Below are positions 24,505 through 36,279 of a stretch of DNA of 64,000 nt, one piece after another. The notes below the pieces were generated by a model. The model saw only the letters and a list, made by a program, of their open reading frames with translations. It was not told the origin of the DNA and searched no databases. How positions within the stretch are numbered: the stretch's first letter is position 1; each line of letters opens with the position of its first letter. The translations under genes and the position numbers were made by a program. Origin of the DNA: Centroberyx gerrardi (taxonomy: Eukaryota; Chordata; Actinopteri; Beryciformes; Berycidae); assembly GCF_048128805.1 (NCBI RefSeq), contig NC_135997.1:22117315-22181314 (forward strand), given 5' to 3'.

Positions 24505-25180
24505 AATAGCCTCTTACTGTAATGTCTGACAAGGTTGGAGAACACTTTGGGAGGGGCCGTGCCTCCATGCAGAACATTTCAAGATCCTTGATATTCTTAG
24601 GTTTGTGCTTGTGAACTGCCCTCTTCAATTCAGACCACAGATTTTCACGAGGGTTCTGGAGACAAATGGCCATTGCAAAACATCGATTTTGTGTTCCCGC
24701 GACCATTTCTGTGATGATTTTGATGTATGTTTGGGGTCATTGTCTGGTTGAAAGGTCCTTCCACGGCCAAGTCTCAACCTCCTGGCAGGGGAAACCAGGG
24801 TTTGGGCTAAAATATCCTGATACTTAGTGGAATTCATTATGCCATCGATCTTAACAAGATCTGGACCATTAGCAGTAAAACAGCCCCAAAGCATCAAAGA
24901 TCCTCCACCATATTTCAACGTGGGCATCCGGTGCCTTTCCTTGTATGCAGTCGTCTTTTGTTGCCAAACATGCCGATGGTGTGCATGGCCAAAAAATTCC
25001 ATTTTGGTCTCATCTGACCACAACACACAGTTTCAATTGTAGTTCCAGTGATGCTTGGCAAAGTTCAGGCGCTTTAGTTTATGGGTTGCACTCAGTAAGA
25101 GCTTCTTTCCTGCAACCCTTCCAAAGAGCTTGTTGACACTGTGCAGTTGTGAAACTGTAAATGCTGTGAATTGAAGGAAC
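24505..25180 (-). pseudogene. Tc1/mariner-type transposase pseudogene, 5' truncated
   Basis: Read on the - strand. In order it shows LFGRVAGKKLLLSATHK, then VLWSDETKMEFFG with the second catalytic aspartate region, GGGSLMLWGCF, and FQPDNDPKHTSK with the third catalytic region. ENLWSELKRAVHKHKPKNI follows in a shifted frame. Lesions include an in-frame TGA near 25040, a frameshift near 24660-24680 and another near 24560. The N-terminal DNA-binding half is missing, because the element stops at the minisatellite around 25180. Its 3' end is interrupted by the hAT insertion; the last codons and non-coding end appear to continue to the left of 21858. Confidence 0.88.
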
Positions 25181-27697
25181 CACAAGAGCTTCAGTAGGGA
25201 GGCTCAGAGGAACCACAGGAGCTTCAGTAGGGAGGCTCACAGGAACCAGAGGAGCTTCAGTAGGGAGGCGCAGAGGAACCACAAGAGCTTCAGTTGGGAG
25301 GCTCAGAGGAACCAGAGGAGCTTCAGTAGTGAGGCTCAGAGGAACCACAAAAGCTTCGGTAGGGAGGCTCAGAGAAACCACAGGAGCTTCAGTAGGGAGG
25401 CTCACAGGAACCACAGGAGCTTCAGTAGGGAGGCTCACAGGAACCACAGGAGCTTCAGTAGGGAGGCTCAGAGGAACCACAGGAGCTTCAGTAGGGAGGC
25501 TCAGAGGAACCACAGGAGCTTCAGTAGGGGGGATCAGAGGAACCAGAGGAGCAGCAGTAGGGAGAGTCAGAGGAACCACAGGAGCAGCAGTAGGGAGAGT
25601 CAGAGGAACCAGAGCAGCTGAACCAACAGCAGAGTCCATTTCTGGTCTTGGTGTTGTGTCCTCTTCCAGGCTGGACTCTTCGCTCAAATCTCCATCAACG
25701 GGGGTGGAGTTCACGGCTCCATCCACTACAGCTGGCTGGGTGGAATCATCTAGTTCCACCTAAAGAGGGAGAGAAGCCGTTTGAATTTTAGAAAATATAT
25801 ACTTTTTTTACTATACAGTATCTTATCCAGCTACTCGATCATACATCTGCGCAGGTCTTCTTACCTCTTTGGTGGTCAGCACTTCAGACATTTCCATGTG
25901 TTTCTGTGGCTCGAACATCACACAGATTTCCCCCACTGTGACGTCAACGATCCTGGTCAGCAGCTCTGGCCCAAAGCGCTTCAGCTTCTCCAGCAGGACG
26001 TCTGGAGTGTACTTCTCTCTGACCTTGTTCTGGATAGAAAGGACCTTCTCATCTCGGATGGAGCAGGAGAAGGCGGCCTGACAGTCTGTGGAGGTCAGAT
26101 AGGTGGAGAGCTTATCCTCAACGGCCTTCGTGAGTCTGACGGCCAGGTCGCTGAGCTGCAGTGGGGGTACGGACGAGAGGATCACCAGATTAATCCAGAA
26201 GCCCTGCAGCACTTTGGGCACAACCAGCATCACCACTTCCTGGGGGCCGAGGAGGCTGGAGCTGGGCTGCTGCTTCTCCATCAGGCTCCTGATGGCTTTG
26301 TCAGCCAGACGGATGATCTGAGGGTCTCTGTCGATAAGAGTCACTCAAAATGAGTTGAAATACACATTTTCTGAAAAGACACAATTTCCCCATGGGAATC
26401 ATTCAAGTTTCATCTTATCTCATAAATGCGACTTACTGAAAACAAGGACTGTTGGCTTCAGGTGAGTTGAGCGTGATTCGGGCTAAAAACTCAATAATCA
26501 TCAGTTTCATGCTGATGTTCACCTCCCACATCTGAAACAAGAAATATTTACAGGATCAATCTAGTGTTATGTGTTAATTGGTGGTTCCAAACTGAGTCTT
26601 TTCATGATCTTGGTCTTACCAGCGTGAGGAGAGACTGGACACTTTTATCAAAACTCTCGAGATCAAACCTCCACAATCTTCAAATGGAAAGAAAACAGAA
26701 GGTTCATCTTAACTGTTGCTCTATTTTATTCTCATTAGTAACAGACTAGTTTAAAGCAATAGTTCACCCAAAAATGAAAATTCAGTCATTATCTACGCAC
26801 CCCCATACCAGTAGAAAATCAGGTAAAGTTTGTTAGTCCGTACAACAGATGGACAGACAGAGTTAAAAAAAATAATGGAAAATAACCATAAAATGGCTCC
26901 ATGCAGCTCTTACAGCATAATCCAAGTCTCTTGAAACCAAGAGATCCCAAAGTGACTTGAAAAGACCGACATTTACACCATTATTTAGCTGAAATCACCA
27001 CACACTAGCTGTTGATTTAAAAAAACGTCACGTTTGCTCGCACCCCAGCCTAGATAGGTAAGACTAGCTCGAATTACCAGAAACAAGACTTCCGGTTTGG
27101 CAGTTTAGCCTTCCAAATAAAAGCGCAAGATTTTAAAATAGAAATACTGTTTTAAAGCAATTACTTTGTATGTAATTGTCAAATTCAATAAGTGAGCACC
27201 CATATTAATGTTTGATGTAATAATAATAATAATGAAAAATGCACTTTTTTTAAAATTTATTTTAGGCATTTTATGCTTTATTGACAGAGATAGTGTGAGA
27301 GAGAGACAGAAAGGTACGGGAGAGAGAGAGGGGAGGACATGCAGCAAATGACTGCGGGCTGGATTCGAACGCGGGTCGCTGCGGGAAGGACTGAGCCTTA
27401 TATGGTACGCGCTCTACTCGGTGAGCCACCGGGGCGCCAAAATGTGCCATTTTTAACTATAAACCCCGCATGTATTACACTGTGCAAAATACATACATAC
27501 AGAACAGAGACTAAAGTGAACATTAAACATTAAACCGATTTTCTACTGGCATGGGGGTGAGTAGATAATTACTGAATTTTCATTTTTGGGTGAACTATTC
27601 CTTTAACAGCAGAGTTGATGATAGATTGAGTGGTGGACTGTCTGTATGTCTCAGTAAGTCTCACCGCTCCCTGAGAGATTTCTTGCCACAGGAGCCA
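25082..27697 (-). CDS. Unrecognised multi-exon gene, 5' incomplete, with a proline-rich repeat tail
   Basis: Visible exons on the - strand run from about 27697-27665 (weak), through 26676-26614, 26531-26438 and 26350-25867, to 25759-25082. GT-AG junctions join in frame. The predicted sequence includes FDLESFDKSVQSLL, then ISMKLMIIEFLARITLNSPE, then EVVMLVVPKVLQGFWINL, and later EKLKRFGPELLTRIVDVTVG. It looks like a soluble, helix-rich protein with no signal peptide or membrane segment. The last exon has an acidic lead (DLSEESSLEEDTTPRPEMDS) and about 13 units of an 11-residue repeat, consensus PTEAPVVPLSL. It then runs into the Tc1 remnant and stops at 25079-25081. I do not recognise the family. 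It may be a real teleost gene, or a decaying copy whose 3' end was replaced. The first exons were not found. Confidence 0.5.
25180..25620 (-). repeat. 33-bp coding minisatellite (about 13 units)
   Basis: The unit on the + strand is near GGAACCACAGGAGCTTCAGT plus AGGGAGGCTCAGA, period 33. In the - strand gene each unit encodes 11 residues, consensus PTEAPVVPLSL. Units differ by a few substitutions. Because the period is a multiple of three and lacks stops, the + strand is open too. Confidence 0.92.
25867..26350 (-). CDS. Largest internal exon of the unrecognised gene
   Basis: Starts after a CTTATCGACAG acceptor with DPQIIRLADKAIRSLMEKQQ and ends LTTKE before a GTAAGAAG donor. It is open over about 160 codons with no low-complexity sequence. 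The preceding exon ends in phase 2 (CA|GTAAGTCG) and the codon is completed here, giving CFQDPQ. This consistency is the main evidence for a real spliced gene. Confidence 0.6.
26438..26531 (-). CDS. Internal exon of the unrecognised gene
   Basis: Bounded by CTTGTTTCAG at the acceptor and GTAAGTCGC at the donor. It encodes MWEVNISMKLMIIEFLARIT and continues to NSPCF plus two bases. The methionine could also be an alternative start, but the upstream exon joins in frame. Confidence 0.55.
26614..26676 (-). CDS. Internal exon of the unrecognised gene (short)
   Basis: Between a TTTGAAG acceptor and a GTAAGACC donor. It encodes LWRFDLESFDKSVQSLLTL in the frame needed by the next exon. A possible preceding exon at about 27665-27697 would add CGKKSLRER, on the far side of the inverted-repeat element at 26751-27605. 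Confidence 0.45.
26751..27605. mobile_element. Inverted-repeat MITE (TTAA-flanked, Angel-like) carrying a SINE
   Basis: The left end TTAAAGCAATAGTTCACCC and right end GGTGAACTATTCCTTTAA are inverted copies. They extend inward through CAAAAATGAAAATTCAGT and GTAGATAATTACTGAATTTT. TTAA marks both outer edges. These ends are very common in fish genomes. The element has no coding capacity. Class assignment within TTAA-targeting DNA transposons is uncertain. Confidence 0.8.
27235..27437 (-). mobile_element. tRNA-derived SINE
   Basis: On the - strand the head shows an A box (TGGCTCACCGAGTAGAG, 27412-27428) and a B box (GCGTTCGAATCC, 27361-27372), as in RNA polymerase III promoters. A CTCTCTC-rich body and a tail with a TTGACAGAG-type end follow. 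It is inserted within the MITE. A related copy lies at 47880-48040. It is not a functional tRNA gene. Confidence 0.8.
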
Positions 27698-30540
27698 CTG
27701 TGTTTTGACTTGGTTAGTTGGTTGGTATTGGGAGTGTAGCCTACATTGCCCTAAAAAACTGCCAGGTGTATCAGCACTTTTATATCCTTGATACGCACAC
27801 TGTGTAACATTTTGGTCAAGATTGCAGGATTACACAGCCCAAGTAGATGGATAAACACTCTCACATTGTCTACATGGCAACTTCTAATGCTATGGTATTA
27901 TGCTGCAAGTCTGACTTCAATTCCTGTTGACCGACACATTGCCCTGTCATCTTCTCCAAAATGAACATGTTCTGACCAGGTGACCAGGCTGCCACACCAG
28001 TCAGGCTTGGTGCAGTTGGAGTGGCTGCCCACTGGCAGGAGGGCCTACTGCAGGATGTTCATATGGGCATATGTTTCATATGGGCACACAACAGTAGCAA
28101 GCCCCCGTGAACGGCACCTTCTGTCCCACCCATCATTTAAGAAATCACGCTCTAGATGTATGCAATCCAGCTGTTGGTTTCCACCGTTTCACGGCACAGT
28201 GATCCGGCAGTAGCCTAAATTTGTCCAGCTTGTCAATTTTCCACTTTCTCATTTGATTTTCTTCACTTCCACAATCAGTTGGAGACACAGAGTGCGTTCT
28301 GAAAGGAGTGGAGGTCAAAGGTCACAGCAGCACCAGTGTGGTTGAGTGCAGTTTATCTTCATGTCATTCAACTCAAAGCATAAATTGAAACAGCAATTGA
28401 AACACCAAAAGATGATTATAAGAAATTGATAAAGAAACATAATGATGCACTTCCAGGATAATACATATATCAAACTTGCAGCATAAACATAAATCATGTA
28501 CACATTAACTCATTCATTAACTTGGTACTACCCAGGACACTTCATATATACACTGTAGCCAGCCCAATGTGCAGGTGAGACACTGCACAGGTAACTTTAT
28601 ATAATAATTTGGTAATGTTGGGAAAATAGGGTTAGATGAAAAGGTAGGGAAGAAACCTTTTGAAAGACCATTTGAAAATGTATAATGAAACAACCAAAAT
28701 ACATGCACAACAATGAATCAACTCCCTACTGAAACAACAACAAAAAAATCAAACTTTTTTAAAATTCCTGAAAGGTTGTCTTTTTTGTTGGGGGGGATAA
28801 AAATGTTGAGCAGGAAACTGATACGCTGCACTCACAGTACACAGACTTAAGACTGCACACAAATGCACTCGAGGTTTCAGACAGGTTCACTGCGGCTTAG
28901 GATCTGACTGTTATTGTTATCGGGCGTAAATTCTTGTTCTCGGGGTTACTGAGTTCATATGCCAATGTGTTCTCATGAGTGTGTTAGTAGATTACCATGG
29001 GACAAGTGTGGGCTGTCTATCTGCTGCCACTGCTCACATTGTATTACAGGCTTTATGAAAACAGGTTGTTGTTTTTTGTATTTCTGCAAACTGCCGCAAG
29101 ATCTGGCCACAAAAGGAACTCAATATTGCAAGTCAATGGTGGGTCAGAAAGTAAAGATCCAGGGTCACAGTCATTTGAATATCCTTGAATGTACTGTATA
29201 TTTTGGTGTGTCTCCACTGAGATGAAGTGCCTACATGTCAGGCAGTTAGTCTCAGTAACAGAACAACATGATTGTTAGAATGGAAAGTTGGAGTGACATG
29301 GAAGCCAGAAGTGTTTGCAATCATACATATTGTTTTCTACTGCATTTACAGTTATTACTGTTTCCTATAATCAATATTGCCCCTATCCTTCATCCCTGCT
29401 CTCTGTACTAAAGACACCAGCAAGTGGTCATTTGAATGCATGGCTATAGTGATAAATAAACATTGAGAATATTATATCTGGCAAGTGTCCTTAGGCATTC
29501 ATCATAACATTCAACACTTTAAATAAAGGATCTAAGGCTGTGCTGATGAAGATACTCATCCTTGGTTGTAAATGTAAAGTAATTCATTCTGACATACAGC
29601 TCAGCTTGCAAATAGATTACAGTTTACGTTTTAAAATCCATATAGAAAACAATCCATGAAACTGCAAGCCTGAGCCATTTAACGTAAAGTGCTTTGTTCT
29701 GCTTAAACATTTTTTTTCTTTCCGTCTAATCTTTTGGACAAATTCTACTAATCTTTAGCTTGGCCCTCCCCTCCCTCTCTGTCGTCTAGCCAAACGGACC
29801 ATTTAGAAGACGTGAAAGTCTGTGACTTAAACTGAATATTAGGTTACCCAAACACACAAGCTAAGGAAGGCCTGGATCAACAGTCTAATCCCTGCCACAC
29901 CAGAGGCTTGACTTTTCAGGACGTGCAGGCATTCTGATAAATGATGTTAAAGTGGAGAGGTAAGTATAAAGAAATGTGTTTATTGCAATTATTATATATG
30001 AGCATTACCAAATGTGTTATTTTCACAATTCATGCCAATGCAAATAGTTTACAAAATCAACATCATTTGGATATCTGATAGTGTTTTAGATTCCAGTAGA
30101 GAAATCATTTATATGAGACTCAACCCCTAAATAGTGACACTCTGTCTATGTCCATATCATGCATTACAACAGTTGTTTTAATTTTACAGCTACATAATTA
30201 CTAACCATACTGTAGTTTTGTGGCTATGGAATTTACAATGTCTATAGATCATTTGGTCATGTGACTCATGTTGTGTGAACACTTTGCCTGGTAAAAACAT
30301 GACAATTAAATCAGACTAGAGCAATTACTCTCATAGAGGAAATAAAGGAATCTGAGCTTTTGTAAGATATTAGAAGGTCAAAAGAGATTACTCTGGTGAA
30401 ACTGTGAACTTGATCCACTGATTTCACTATTATTTGGATATTTGGATTGTTACTTTGCTCGAATTTGTCATAGTTCTGACTCTCAAACAACCACACAAGA
30501 AGCTCAGTCTCTACAAAGTTAATGGCAGACCACTCCCACT

Positions 30541-30597
30541 GCGTGCGCACACATGCACACGCACGCACACACACACACACACACACGCGCACACACA

Positions 30598-30656
<59 letters not shown>
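30541..30656. repeat. (CA)n / CACG-interrupted microsatellite
   Basis: Compound run starting with GCGCACACATGCACACGCAC and ending in a pure CA tract. Alternating purine-pyrimidine sequence with GC steps could adopt Z-DNA. Confidence 0.93.
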
Positions 30657-30659
<3 letters not shown>

Positions 30660-32680
30660 TCATATGTCCTTATCAAAGAGGCATTGTAAGGAAGTCAGGC
30701 TTGGTAGACTTAGAGAGAAGGAAGTGTTTTTCAAGGATTTTCTGTCTCAAATTAAAAGTGTCCACAGTATAAAATTTTGTGTCCCAATGAAAATGTCTCT
30801 TTGTGGATCAGCCACCTCACACTTTATTAGTCCCTGTAGGATTTACAGACATTGGATTGACTTGGCTGTTAACAAAGCAATGGAAGAATTGATTTGGCTC
30901 GACATAGCATTCAAAGTAAAATGCATTTATTTTGGAGTTGTGGCACCACATGTGCATTTTTACCTATTCAGATTACAGTTTTTTTCAATTACCAACAAGC
31001 ATCACTCATAATACACTGACCTAAAAATAAATAAGAATAACACCTTTTCACTTTATTGACTGTACTAAAGTATATGTAACAAGAATGAGTAGAAATGCAG
31101 CAATTTGCTTCAATATCCTTTATTTTTTCTATATCTTTGCATATAGTAATTTACTTGTGAAAAATAAAAAGTTGAAACAAAAAAAACAAATTCCTGAAAT
31201 TCCAGGGCTGCAATAATAACTACAAAAAACCCCATCAACAACATGTATAGTATAATCACTCATACTGTACAGTACTGTGAGGGTTCTAGTTCCCCCTCTC
31301 TTGGTAACGAGACTAAAAGCTTTCAGCTGTGTTTGGAATGATTATTATTTCATTTTATTGTAAATATTCTGCTAAGATTTTCTATATATTTCAATATGGT
31401 TACTGCAGAAATGCACAAAATTTGCCATCATTCTGTTTTGAATGTGTTTTTAACAGTTTTGAAAACAGTGTGTTAGCATTTGAAAAATGTGCTGCAAATA
31501 TATAGTGTTTTGCAGGTGGTGGAGTATGAATGAGAAAAGAGTTCATGGATTTTGGAAAATGTGGTCATTGAATGCATTTTGTGTGAAAGTAATGAAAAAT
31601 GATTCACAGTTTGGTCCACATAGACTTCTGTTTCGCTGACTGTGTGAAGAGTTTTGACAATGTGACATGCATGTTAGCAATCGAAAAAAACTGTAACATC
31701 TATTACAATGGCGCTGCAATCAATACTAAATAAATAATAATCCAAAATGTTTCTCATATGGGGTCAGTTTAACAATGTGTATTTTGTTGAAATGACATAC
31801 AAAACTAGATTATCTACAAAGTAGGAAAATATTCATATGGTTCAAAGTGCACGGTATAATCTAAAAAAGGAATAATATAGCTACGGATGATGTCCGCAGC
31901 TATTTTACCTTCCGCTCACTGGCAGGTAAACTGGATACCTTCCCTATGGGTGCTAATCAGTGGATTTCAATCTTGACTCAGTACCCAGAATATCTTTGGC
32001 GCACTCTGCTTTCCTGGCTAAACCGCCTCCCTCTGCTCCAAGGCTGTTCAGGTTGTCCAATGGGAGCGAGGACCTCCCTCCACAGCAGTGTGCCTAGTCA
32101 CAGGGAGCCAAGTTGAGGTCCCCAGAGACAAAGAGATTTTCATTTACATCAAGCATTCCTGCTCTCGTGCGTTTACCTTGGGTCAGTATTATTTGTGGGT
32201 TCATATCATTATGCCTGAGTTTGAAAATAGCTTCATTCAAGGTTCATGGAGCATCAGTGGTGGATGAAAAGGTGGTTTTAGTCGGGGTTCTGTGTAAGTG
32301 AGGAAATATTTATTTATTGAAATATTTGTTTATTTACTACTTCATTTATCAAGCAGTATACTAGCAAAGTTGTACTCAAAGCTTTTTTTTTTTTTTACAT
32401 TTGAAAACATTTTGGACGGAAATTATACAGTATCTAGCTTGGTAAAACACTTGGCATGCATGTATGTATTATGTTTAAATAAGTTTTGGTTCAAGTATTC
32501 CAGCATCTTTCAACGGACACATGCAGAAGTACTGAACGCTGTCCTTTAGAGATTAGTGCTGCGGCTTCTGGTTTGTCTTACAATGTTTTATTTAGTTAAT
32601 GGTATTATTGTGTTTGTACATTATAACTAATATGACACAACAGATTTAAGATGCTCAGCATCTTGTGGACTTAGAGTGGA

Positions 32681-32769
<89 letters not shown>
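32681..32769. repeat. (CTAT)n tetranucleotide microsatellite
   Basis: About 22 nearly perfect CTAT units. Likely highly polymorphic. Confidence 0.97.
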
Positions 32770-33519
32770 CTGTTTATGTTGTACATTGTTGTATGTGTTC
32801 TGAACTATTGTTTGTCACTGCTTCACCTGGTTAAAGTTAGATGAAGTAGCCACACCTTCACGTTCTGATTTGTGTCTAGTCAGTCACCATAAAGGATGTG
32901 TTGTGGCGTTTTTAACAAGCTGAATAATCTTTATACAATGGTATTAAGACAGAATGGGACACTGTGCGATAGAAAGACAATAAACTGAAGGCAGTGATGA
33001 GGGCACTTTGACACTTCGGAAGCAGTATAGGTTTAAGACTCATCACATAAGACTGGCATGATGCTATGCAGAGGTGGTGCACACAGATGATGTGATGGAA
33101 AGAACTAGATGATTAGGGTTTATATTGCCGGCACAACAATAAACAAATTTCCTACTCTTCAAAACTCATTCTGTGTCTCTGTGCTGGTGCCAGTCTGCTA
33201 GCACAGCACTTGTCTGCAAGTATCTTTTAGTATAAGTTTATTACTTCAGAGCGTGCTTTGACACTTACTGCATGAAAAATGTCTCAAACAGGATGAGATA
33301 TGAGACAACTGAAGCATGTGCCGTTGCTAATTGTCATGTTAATTCTACTGATATTTGCACATTGATTTGACTTAAAATCCCCATACAGTGGTGATTTGTA
33401 AATTGAAACGATGGTTTTCACAATGTGTTTGACTTCTCAGAATCCACTGGAGCCCTCTTAAAGTGAAAATCCACCCTAAAACAGAATTCACATATGTTGC
33501 TCCTAACATCTTAGATAAT

Positions 33520-33920
33520 TAGGGGTCCAAGCATGATGTGCTGGAACCATATTGTCATTGTGCTGATTCTTCTTATTCCTTTTCTGTCAGAAACTATAGC
33601 AGCTACAGCAACCAAACTTACCACATAGGTTTGAAATCTATCCAGCAACAAAAACTATATCAATCAGTTGGTGGTGCTATAACAACCAACTTTATGTTTT
33701 GGTCGTAGAAAAAAATTAATTTCCCTGGATTCCTTGAGTCATGGTGAGTCCAGTGCATCAGTGTCCATTTCCACCTGACTAGATTTTCCACCATTTTGAA
33801 TTTGAATTCGCTTTTTTTTTATCCCATCTTCACCAAATTTAGCTCACAGCATGTCTGGACTGCTCTGAATAAAAGTTATCAAATATTGTTTGGCCACAAT
33901 TGCTAGACAAAGTTCACAAA
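33520..33920 (+). repeat. Interspersed repeat of unknown class
   Basis: AGGGGTCCAAGCATGATGTG, followed by GGAACCATATTGTCATTGTG and later GCAACCAAACTTACCACATA. This order recalls a high-copy teleost repeat. Boundaries are not resolved. Confidence 0.4.
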
Positions 33921-34478
33921 AATGTTGTGGGTGAAGCCTATTTTACTAATAACCAATAACTAACTAGAAAGCATACTTATCCGTTTCAAATCTGGCTGCG
34001 TATCTGATCCGACCCTTCCGACACAACAGACAGAACATAAACGTACCCAGTGTAGCTGAGTCGTTACTGTAGAATAGAGCCGTACTACTCAGCAATCCTC
34101 TACCTACTTCCATGGTGTGGATCTGCCCATTCTCACCTGAGCTCACTCTTAATGATTGCTTAGGCTATATAACCCATTTCCTTTGTTTTGGCTGGCAGCA
34201 AATCTAACGACATGTGAGGGCCCTCTGTACCTGTGTCTGACTGAAGTGAGTCCATTCGTTTGTAGATTCATGTAGTTTGAATGTGATTAGATGCTTGACC
34301 AGTGTATGTTCATTATCATTAGTAAATGCTCTAATGGTCACTTTGACTATTTGCCTTGAGAGTAGGCCTACAGATTGATATTATTGTGCGTAAGTGTGCA
34401 GTGCACATGATTTATTAATTGTAGCTCTTGATTAAGGAGATGCAATTTGTATGAATCCCTAGAACCCAATTTGGAATG

Positions 34479-35345
34479 TTAAGTTAAGTTAAGTTTATTT
34501 TATTTGACATGGACATCACAGTAGCATTAGAATTGTAACATACATTTATGCACAAGGACCAGATGCACTGTGTTTAGTGTTTGTAGCGAAACGCTATTTT
34601 ACAACACCTGTCCACAGGAGGCTTTTTAAGTTCATTAAGCAAGGAAGGAGCATGACCATGTAGGCATTTAAAAGTAAGCTTTAAGTTGGAATAGCTTATG
34701 AAGCTTTCGAAGCTGAACATATTGTGTTTCTCCAAGATGTGACAATGGTGCCACCTCATTGGTTTTTTGTCCATGATTTTTATTGTCTGGTTATATAGTG
34801 ATATGATGGGTTTTATAGTTGTTTGTGAGGCTTGTGACCAGGTAGTGATACAGTATGATACGTGTGAGAATATCATGGCATGCATGTAGAGCTGGGCTGT
34901 GCTGAATGGCAGATACTTTCTGATGAGTCTGAAGCAGTTGAGATTTGATTTAACTTTTTTGCAAATATTATTCACTTGTTTATCAAATCTTAGATGTGAG
35001 TCTAAGATGATTCCTAAGTACTTGACATTGTCAACCTCACTGATGACCTCATTCTTTATTTTTACCACGAATCTTTCATTTTTGTGTCATTTGCGTATAG
35101 AAAAACAGATTGAAACAGTTTTTTTTATATTCAGTGTTAAGTGAGAGGACTCAAGCCATTGCGATACAGAATGTAAGGATTCAGTGAGCTGGTCAGCGGC
35201 CTTGCTAGATGTTCTGGCAGATGTATAAATAACCGTATCATCGGCATACATTTGGCAGCCAACCCCAGGACAACTCTCAGGTAGGTCGTTGATATACATG
35301 CTAAATAGCAATGGACCTAGAACTGACCCCTGGGGTACCCCATGC
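34479..35345 (-). mobile_element. Non-LTR retrotransposon fragment, reverse transcriptase, 5' truncated
   Basis: On the - strand the fragment begins [10 protein letters not shown] and contains the RT catalytic YADD at 35237-35248 ([10 protein letters not shown]). It continues with [11 protein letters not shown], and after a frameshift YLGIILDSHLRFD and MDKKPMRWHHCHILEKHN. It ends in a pentanucleotide (CTTAA)n tail (34479-34495 on the + strand), as LINE 3' tails often do. Typical 5' truncation and the frameshift mark it as dead. The clade is not certain. Confidence 0.85.
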
Positions 35346-36162
35346 TATTGGCAATGCTGAATTCCTTTCATTGTGTAGTTGTTAAATGTAATATTTCTTT
35401 GTGGCATGGTACTTTCCTTCAGTTCATCAGTGGTAGGCGTGCCTTCCTCTTGGGTAGAGTACTAATATTCATTGAATTCTATGAGGTACCTAATTTTGTG
35501 TAATGTTATACATTGGATTAATTATTGTGTATTGTGTAATTCTTGTCTGTTCCTTTGTTTATCATTTATAGATAAAACCATAATCGCATCATAAGCTTCA
35601 TCATCTTCATCTATGCAGGCACAGTGGCAATAAATGGATTAAACGGATCCAGTAGTTGTCCTCCTTGCATTCTTATCAATGTACCCATGGTGTTGCTCAA
35701 ACTCCTGTGAACGAAATCCTAGAGATAGACTGGCTCTTAATACCATCAGAGTGCCAGTACTCAAATGTATTGTTGTGGGATACAGTTCACAAATATTGAC
35801 TGGATTGCCCAACATCCTAGATTAAACCTTGTTGGTTTTAATGACATGAAATTATACTGCTGGTAGCAGAGGGCAGTGACCCCTGTTACAGTATTGCCAT
35901 ACATTGTATTCTGTAAGTAGTTAAGCCTGGAGCATATTGCTGAGCATGAAGTTTGTGAAATGTGGAATGAGGTTTGAGAAGGAGAGGGACGGACGTGAGA
36001 GAGAGAACTTGTTCAGCCATGTAAAATAACAGTATTGGAACTCAACTTGTTGTGAAACCCACCTTAATGTAACTGGTGTAAAATGTGTGTGTGTGTTCAT
36101 TTCTATTGATTTGTGCATACATTTATGTATCCTTATGTACATGTGTACGTCAGCAGGGTGAC

Positions 36163-36279
36163 ATGGCTGAGGGCAGCATGAGGAAAAGGAAGGAGCCGCA
36201 GAACGGCTGCATCGACCACAGTGTGGACTCTCAGACCACAGAGGAGCAGCCTGTGAGGGCCACTGTGCTTCAGAAAGAA
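36163..36279 (+). CDS. slc7a9: slc7a9 coding exon 1
   Basis: Residues 1-39, the cytoplasmic N-terminus ([13 protein letters not shown] to VLQKE), ending phase 0 at a GTAAGGAGG donor. The acceptor ACGTCAGCAG lies just before GGTGAC and the ATG, so a non-coding first exon is likely upstream. An in-frame second methionine at residue 6 is a weaker alternative start. Confidence 0.88.

Larger units (their letters stand above)
27700..33500. other. Intergenic between the unrecognised gene and the LINE fragment
   Basis: No supported exon. It contains the CA-rich microsatellite at 30541-30656 and the (CTAT)n array at 32681-32769. A T-rich run lies near 32385. Reading frames here are short or low-complexity. 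No TDRD12 exon was recognised. Confidence 0.5.

Noticed and set aside
25781-26353. 190-codon + strand frame
   Set aside because: Antisense shadow of the - strand exons of the unrecognised gene, whose splice junctions agree only on the - strand.
27361-27437. Possible tRNA gene
   Set aside because: A and B boxes are present, but there is no cloverleaf with a plausible anticodon stem. The SINE body and tail follow, and a second copy lies at 47880.
32681-32769. CRISPR-like array
   Set aside because: A tetranucleotide microsatellite without spacers. No CRISPR structure exists anywhere in this eukaryotic window.
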